From positions 67,263,898-67,327,897 of the forward strand of contig OX104123.1 in the NCBI GenBank assembly GCA_944474755.1: a DNA stretch of 64,000 bases, given 5' to 3'. Made by a program: the position numbers and the translations under genes. Source of the stretch: Limnoperna fortunei. Its lineage: Eukaryota; Mollusca; Bivalvia; Mytilida; Modiolidae. Of this stretch, positions 57,900 to 64,000 are shown piece by piece. Position 1 is the stretch's first letter. Each line of letters begins with the position of its first letter. Under the pieces are notes generated by a model. That model did no database searches. It was not told the origin of the DNA and saw only the letters and a list, made by a program, of their open reading frames with translations.

Positions 57900-60183
57900 A
57901 ACCTATACACACAGACTACCCCATGGCCGAATTCGACGGGACCAATACAGACAACGCAAAGACAAGAATCGACATGACGTATTGACCTTTTCGAAATGCC
58001 ATTGTTAACAAGACTTCGCAACGACGGAACCTATACGAATAGACAACACCAAGACCTAAAATGTCGGACCTATACCAACAGACATCACCAAGACCTAAAG
58101 CTCGGGACCTTTACAAATTGACAACACCAAGACCCGAAACAACGGGACCTATACAAACAGCGACGAGGTCTCGATCGACGAGACGTATACAAACATACAG
58201 CACCAAGTCCCGAAACGACAGGACGTATAAAATAGTCTATTAGGGGTTCGGTGTTTTTACGTATACAAGTAGACAACACGAAGACCAGAATATTTGAGAC
58301 CTATACAGACAGAAAACACTAACGCTCGAATCTACGAGACATGTATAGACAAACAACAGACAAGACTCGCAACGACTGGATGTATACGTAAAGACAAAGC
58401 AAGGCCCGAATTTATGGGATGTGTAATAACAAACAATACATGGTCCCAACACAGACAAAACCAAGAACCGAACGTACGGGATGTATTCAGACAGCCAACA
58501 TCAAGACCCGAATCTATGTGATGTGTAATAACAAACATCACCAAACAAAGCCAAGGCCTGAATTTATGGGATGTGTAATAACTAACAACACCAAGACCCA
58601 AAACGAAGGGACCTTAACAAATAGACAAAACCAAGCCCAAATTTACCGGACGTAAACAGACAACACCAAGACCTGAAACGACGGGATTTATACATACACA
58701 CAAAACCATGGCCCTAACCTACCGCAGCAAAACAGACAACACCAAGATCCGAAATGTCAGGAAGTATACATACAGACAAAACCAAGGCCCAAATCAAAAG
58801 GACGTATACCAATATACAGCACAAAAGCCTAAATCGAAGAGGCCAATATAGATCCGAAACGCCAGGAGCTATACACACACAACACCAAGAACCGAATCAA
58901 CTGGACGTTTACAAACAGACAGCAACAATACTCGAAACGAAAGGACGTATACAAAAGACTATTCCGGGTTTAGTGTTTAGATAGATACAAACAGACAACA
59001 CATTTGCCCAAATCTGCGTGACGCATACAGACGTACAACACAAAATCTCGAAACTACTGGATGTACACATGCACACAACACCACAGCCCGATTCTACTGG
59101 AGGAAAACAGAGAACATCAGACCTGAAGCGTAAGGACATATACATACAAACAAAAAACAAGACCCGAATCTACGTAACATACAAACTAACACTAACGCTG
59201 GAATCTACGGGACGTATACAGACAGACAACACAAACGACGGGACGTATGCATACACACAAAACCAAGGTCCGAATCTACCGGACGAATACAAGCAGCAAA
59301 CACCAAGACCCAAAACGACGGACCTACACGAACAGACAAAGGCAAGGGCCGAATCGACCAGACGTATAGAGACAAAACCAAGGCCCAAAAATACGTGACG
59401 TATACAAACAAACACTAACGCTGGAATCTACGGGACGTAAACAGACAGACAACACAAATACTCGAAACGACGGGACGTATGCATACACACAAAACCAAGG
59501 CCCGAATCTACCGGATGTATACAAGCAACAAACAGCAAGACCCAAAACGAACACAAACAGTCAAAGCTAAGGACCGAATCGACCAGACGTTTACAGACAA
59601 AACCAAGGCCCCAAACTACGCGACGTATATAAACAGTAAACTTATTAGCCCGGACCGTCGCGACCTATACAAACAGACAACACCAAGACCCGACACGACG
59701 TGACGTATACAAACAGACGGAACCATGACCCGAAACGACGGGGTCTATACAATTCGACAACACGAAAACCCGAAAAGACGGGGCTTATACAAACGGACAA
59801 CACCAAGACATGAAACGACGGGATCTACACTAACAGTCATAATAAAATCCAGAATCTAGGACGCACACACGTACATACAGCATCAAAAGCGAAGCGACGA
59901 GACGCACCAAGGTCTTAATCGGCGGGACCAATCTAGATAATAATAAGACCCGAAACGACGATATTTATACAAATAGACAACACCAAGACCCAAAACGTCG
60001 GACCTATACCAACAGACAACACCAAGACCTGATGTGTAGGGACGTATACAAATTGCCAACACCAAGACCGAAACGACGGAACCTATACAAACAGACAGCA
60101 CCGAGGTCTAAATCGACGGGACGTAAACACACTCATTAAATAGTCTATTAGGATTTTGGTGTTTTGACGTATACAATTAGACA
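57900..60183. repeat. Degenerate satellite, ~40-bp unit
   Basis: Unit ACAACACCAAGACCCGAAAC GACGGGACCTATACAAACAG, 40 bp, many variants, CpG-containing unlike the rest of the window. The array resumes at 63023-63060 after the LINE. The segment GTCTATTAGGGGTTCGGTGT occurs at 58232 and in altered form near 60140, hinting at a ~1.9-kb higher-order duplication. Frames on both strands are satellite translations. Confidence 0.85.
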
Positions 60184-60230
60184 GTGGACGTTCGAGGGCA
60201 CTTCTACATTGTAATGACACACTTATCCTG

Positions 60231-60963
60231 GGTACTTACAATGTGAACACACTACGAGATGGGGACAGACAGTTGGAATTACAGTACCGCTGTCAGCAAC
60301 AGCACATTGATATTCTAGGTGTGCAGGAGCACCGTATCATACACACAGATCCCATTGAGTACAAGACAATAGGCACTAGCACCCTTGTGACATCATCCGG
60401 CTGGAGAAATGAAGCACAAGCATCACAAGGTGGTGTCGGACTTCTACTGAGCAGAAAGGCAAGAAAGCCCTTCTGAAAGCAGTCCCCTCAGCCAGCAAGA
60501 GAATACTTGTAACCGAATACGACGGCAACCCCAAGACCACAGTAATAGTCTTTTATGCTCCTACAAACAACGCAGATGAGGAGGTCATACAGGAGTTTTA
60601 CACAGACCTGAGAACCACCCTGCAGAATGTGCCAGCACACAACTTCCTTGCATGTCTGTGCGATGCTAATGCCAGGATAGGTTCAGAGCACGCTCCTCAC
60701 CCCTACCACAAGGAAACCAATAGGGGTGGAAGATACCTTGCTGAACTTCTAGCAGAGTTTGGCCTCTTAGCAGCAAACACACAGTTCTTAAAGCGTCCTG
60801 GCAAACTATGGACATTCAGAGACAGGGCAACAGACTCACTTAGATAACTAGACTACATACTGGTTCGTAAGTAGTGGAGGAACAGCGTCCACAATGCAGA
60901 AGCATATAACACACTCAGCACGGTGAAATCAGACCACAGAGTTGTCTGTGCACGAGTCAAACT
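60231..60963 (+). pseudogene. LINE AP-endonuclease domain (broken)
   Basis: Begins TYNVNTLRDGDRQLELQYRC with DILGVQEHRI (catalytic glutamate region), then VIVFYAPTN, CDANARIG (usually GDxNA), LDYILVRK and SDHRVV (catalytic D and H). One base is missing near 60463, shifting the frame after LLLSRKARK. TAG stops follow at 60844 and just after LDYILVRK. Metal-dependent nicking of target DNA was the original role. Confidence 0.8.
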
Positions 60964-61579
60964 CAGTCTCACAGTAAGCAAGACCCCAAAGAAAGTGAAG
61001 TACAACTGGACACAACTCGCTCAAGATCCAGAGCTATAACAGCGATACACTGTCACTGTCAAGAACAGATATCAAGCACTGACTGAAGACGTATATGAGA
61101 CAAGGTATGAGAAGTTTGTCTAAGCTAATAGAGAAGCCATGGAGGAATGCCTCCCCAAAATGACCAAGTCCAAGAGAGCACTCAGATCATCTGATGTCAG
61201 AGTCACAGCAGCACGTCAAGAAGCAGAGTTAGCCCAGAGCCGCTACGAGGGAACTCAAAGCTAGAAGCGGACAAAGAGCTCTGGACAGAAGCAGTTCACA
61301 ACCTGTTTCAAACATACAAGCTGGTAGAGGAAGAGGAGATAGCGAGTCAGATACAGAGCATCGAGGCAGCGCACGGCGAACAGAGACACAGGCACGCATA
61401 GGAAGTAGTGAATTCTATCACAGGCAGGAAGAAATCAAAAGAGGGTCAAGTTGCCGGCAACAGCCCTGAGGAAAGGGTGAACACTTGGTTCACACACTTC
61501 CATAAGCTTCTCGGCAACCCCACAGAAGTGGAGGACCCTGATGAGGAAATCCCAAACGTGTTTTTGAAGGCTTAGATAT

Positions 61580-63012
61580 AAACGATGGTCCCTTTACAAT
61601 TGAGGAATATCGCAAAGTCAAGTCCACACTTAAACAGGGAAAGCAGCCGGCCCCGATGGCATCCCGCCAGAAGTCTTCAAGTCCTGCAACTTTGACGAAA
61701 TATGCCTGCAGTTCTGCAACGATGCCCTCATCAAGGACGAGAAACCAGAACTGTGGTCTTTCATGAATATCATCCCCGTTCCCAAATCTGGCGACCTCTC
61801 CAAGACTGATAACTACCGTGGCATTAGTCTAACATGCATTATCGCTAAGATATATAACAGAATGATACTAAACCTCATCAGGACAGAGATTGATCTTCGG
61901 CTCGGAAACAACCAGAATGGTTTTCGCCCCAATAGGACAACAGTCGCTCAGATCCTAGCTCTAAGAAGGATCATAGAAGGATTGAAAGGCAACAACCTCA
62001 CGGCAATCCTCACTTTCATAGACTTTAAGAAAGCGTTTGACTCGATCCATCGCGGCAGAATGAGTCATCTCACCAGACGAGAGACACAGATGTTTGATAT
62101 AACAGCTGGTGTACTTCAGAGCGACACATTGGCTCCATTCCTCTTTATCATTGTCCTGGGTCACGCTATGCGACAAGCGACATCTGGAAAAGTGTAGGAA
62201 CTTGGTTTCACCATACACCCCAGGAAATCCCGCAGACATCCTAAGGTCGCCCTCACCGATTTAGACTTTGCTGATGACATCTCACTTCTCTCAGACGAGA
62301 TTGAGCAGGCACAAAAGCTGCTGTCATGCGTGGAAAGAGTGTGTAAGAAGGTGGACCTAAGCATAAATGCTAAGAAGACAAAGTGCATGTCTATTAACAT
62401 CGAGAACCTTCCTTCACTGCACACCACAGATGGCACAGAACTAGAACATATAGACGACTTTAAATACCTGGGATCCTGGGTGGGGCAAACAGAGAGAGAC
62501 ATTGATGTACGTAAATCTCTAGCCTGGCAGGCCCTCAATGGCATTTCTAGCATATGGAGGTCCAGTCTGAGTAGTGAACTGAAAGTACGCTTCTTCAAAG
62601 GGACTGTCGAGTCTATCCTACTATACTGATGTGAAGCATTGGCACTAACACAGGCTATGGAACACTCACTGGACGGAACATACACCAGAATGCTCCGTAA
62701 GGCACTGAACATTCACTGGTCCAGCCACATTCCCAACAATGTCCTCTATGGAGACATCCCGTATGTCAGCAACACAGTTGCATCCAGGAGGCTACAGCTC
62801 GCAGGACACTGCTTCCGCCATCCAGATCTCAGTGTTCAACCACTTGTGCTATGGGAGCCCAGCCATGGAACTAGAAGACAAGGAAGACCCAAGGCAACCT
62901 TCGTGGACACCCTGAAGAGGGACACAGGAGCGCAGGACACAAGAGAGCGTTCCACACTAATGAGGGATAGGAGCATCTGGCACGGTCATGTGGTTGGACC
63001 AAGTAGTACGTA
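61580..63012 (+). pseudogene. LINE reverse transcriptase and C-terminal region (broken)
   Basis: GKAAGPDGIPPEVFKSC (after a one-base loss near 61640), WSFMNIIPVPKSGDLSKTDN, YRGISL, NGFRPNRTT, FIDFKKAFDSI (first catalytic Asp), ITAGVLQSDTLAPFLFI, and LDFADDISLLSD with the catalytic FADD box at 62267-62278. In-frame stops occur at 62195 and 62627 (LLY*CEA). The end has LQLAGHCFRHPDL and GTRRQGRPKATFVDTL, the usual C-terminal GHxxR and GRPK motifs. Confidence 0.85.
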
Positions 63013-63104
63013 GTAGTAGTAGTAGACAACACTAAGACCAGAATCTACGAGACGTACAGTTGGGTGCAGTCCTAACATAACATGCTAGTTAACTTGTTAA
63101 GCAG

Positions 63105-63420
63105 AGATTATGACTGCCTTAAGTTAACTTCGAGCAGAGAATTTGACTGGTTTGAGGAGAGATTTTGACAACCGAAGTTAACTTTGGCTGTTCATTTGAC
63201 ACTTTTTTTTGACAATTTCTGTCCACTGGAATTTTTGTTCTGTTGACAATTTCTGTCCACTGGACATTTTTTGACAATTTCTGTCCTCTGGACAATTTGT
63301 TTTCTTTTGACAATTTTGTCACTTGACAAGTTTTTTTTCAACGGGACATTTATTGTTCTGACAATTTTGTCACGTGACAAGTTTGTCCACTGGACATTTT
63401 TTATTTTGGAAATCTAGGTC
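63105..63420. repeat. Degenerate short repeat, TTGACAATTTCTGTCCACTGG
   Basis: About ten imperfect copies of a ~25-30 bp unit combining TTGACAATTT and GTCCACTGGACATTTT. The unit contains the palindrome TCCACTGGA. Frames on the minus strand here are repeat translations. Confidence 0.75.
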
Positions 63421-63940
63421 CACTTTGTCAACTTGCTAACCTTTCGACTGACACTTTAAACCACTTTTAACTTTTACTTTTTTAATATTTTTTGAAAATA
63501 TTTTTAGGAACGACCGGCTGATTGTACCAAACGTCGTTTTATTTTATCTGCAAGTTGTCGGAATGAAAAGTATACGAAAGAAGACAATCAAATCGTTTGT
63601 CGTTTATTAAAATCGTATTACCAAAAACAATCGATATCATAAAAATTAGTAATGAAAGAATTTTATATTCAAGATTTGTTTGCTATTTACATGTTTCTGG
63701 ATATCATTGCGAAGAATTTGTTTGTAAATCTTACGTCTCGGTAACATATAAATTATTGCGCCGTCGTTTCCTTTAATTAAATGTTCGTGTATAGTCCAAT
63801 AAAGTGATACACATCTTTGTTATCAAAATATCTATTAATCGAGCTATTCTTCGATATCATAATATTTGTTAATACAACTCTTGAACTTAGCAATCATTCA
63901 AAATATACATGTAAATTAAGTCTACATGTATCCAATTGAA
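63421..63940. other. Intergenic, nothing recognised
   Basis: AT-rich unique sequence with several ATCGATATCAT-like words (about 63630 and 63850). No supported gene. Confidence 0.45.
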
Positions 63941-64000
63941 AGTCCGTATATAATATCCCGTCTTTACAGATTAGTCCATGTATAATATCCCGTCTTTACA
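63941..64000. repeat. Start of a tandem repeat at the window edge
   Basis: Two copies of a ~32-bp unit (AGTCCGTATATAATATCCCG TCTTTACAGATT and AGTCCATGTATAATATCCCG TCTTTACA). The array may continue past the window. Confidence 0.6.

Larger units (their letters stand above)
60184..63022 (+). mobile_element. Near full-length but dead LINE (APE-type, RTE-like) inserted in the 40-bp satellite
   Basis: An endonuclease region (60231-60963), a reverse transcriptase region (61580-62290) and a C-terminal region up to 63012 occur in one orientation. It ends in a (TAG)n tail (GTAGTAGTAGTAGTAG), typical of target-primed insertion. Satellite sequence flanks both sides (...ATACAATTAGACAG | ACAACACTAAGACCAG). 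At least two frameshifts and several in-frame stops make it inactive. Clade placement is by motif impression only; RTE-like or a related single-ORF clade. Confidence 0.85.

Noticed and set aside
57900..60183. Overlapping 60-126 codon frames on both strands
   Set aside because: They come from a degenerate 40-bp satellite. Codon content simply follows the unit (TNRQHQDPKRRD-like), with no start or splice support.
61961..62712. Minus-strand frames of 92 and 183 codons
   Set aside because: Antisense shadows of the LINE reverse transcriptase, whose sense strand has the FADD, NGFRPNRTT and GRPK motifs.

Overview
The window looks like nuclear DNA of an invertebrate, most likely a bivalve mollusc. 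The evidence is AT-rich sequence, GT-AG introns, tRNA-derived SINEs, APE-type LINE remnants, dispersed elements with the TCACCTG...GTGAGC / CTTGGCGTCCGTCGTC style ends common in bivalve genomes, and very large intronic satellite arrays. No prokaryotic gene organisation is present. The taxon is inferred from repeat style and protein family, not from a search.

The main content is one plus-strand, multi-exon gene reconstructed here from 2622 to 54823. It has 22 or more coding exons, its 5' end is not identified, and a poly(A) signal lies at 54900. With the splice sites I chose, the exons join without frame conflict into 4146 nt, which is 1381 codons plus a stop. The predicted protein is an array of about 12 ankyrin repeats, then a Roc GTPase domain (P-loop GACSVGKST, G3 DFGGQ, G4 THRDK), a COR domain, and two C-terminal Death-fold domains. 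This is a kinase-less ROCO protein resembling the ANK-Roc-COR-Death part of DAPK1. Eleven of the ankyrin exons are exactly 99 nt, phase 0-0, one repeat each, and sit in a tandemly amplified exon-intron array (13.1-21.9 kb).

Layout: 1-2600 holds the last exon of an unidentified upstream gene, two SINEs and a broken transposon-like ORF. 2.6-22.1 kb holds the ankyrin region, with a 10-kb 27-bp satellite in its first intron. 22.1-33.0 kb is one intron filled with a 73-bp and then a 24-bp satellite; the latter carries a 1539-bp higher-order repeat, a LINE fragment and MITE-like inverted repeats. 33.0-36.9 kb holds the linker and first Roc exons. 36.9-47.7 kb is an intron with a TIR element, a 31-bp satellite, a hairpin-ended dispersed element and a 69/28-bp satellite. 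47.7-54.9 kb holds the rest of Roc, COR and the two Death domains, with a 53-bp satellite in one intron. 55-64 kb has no host gene: a second hairpin-ended element, a SINE, a 40-bp satellite and a decayed LINE inserted into that satellite.

Most long uninterrupted ORFs in the window are satellite translations (unit lengths 24 and 27 are multiples of three) or intronic repeat translations; they are not genes.
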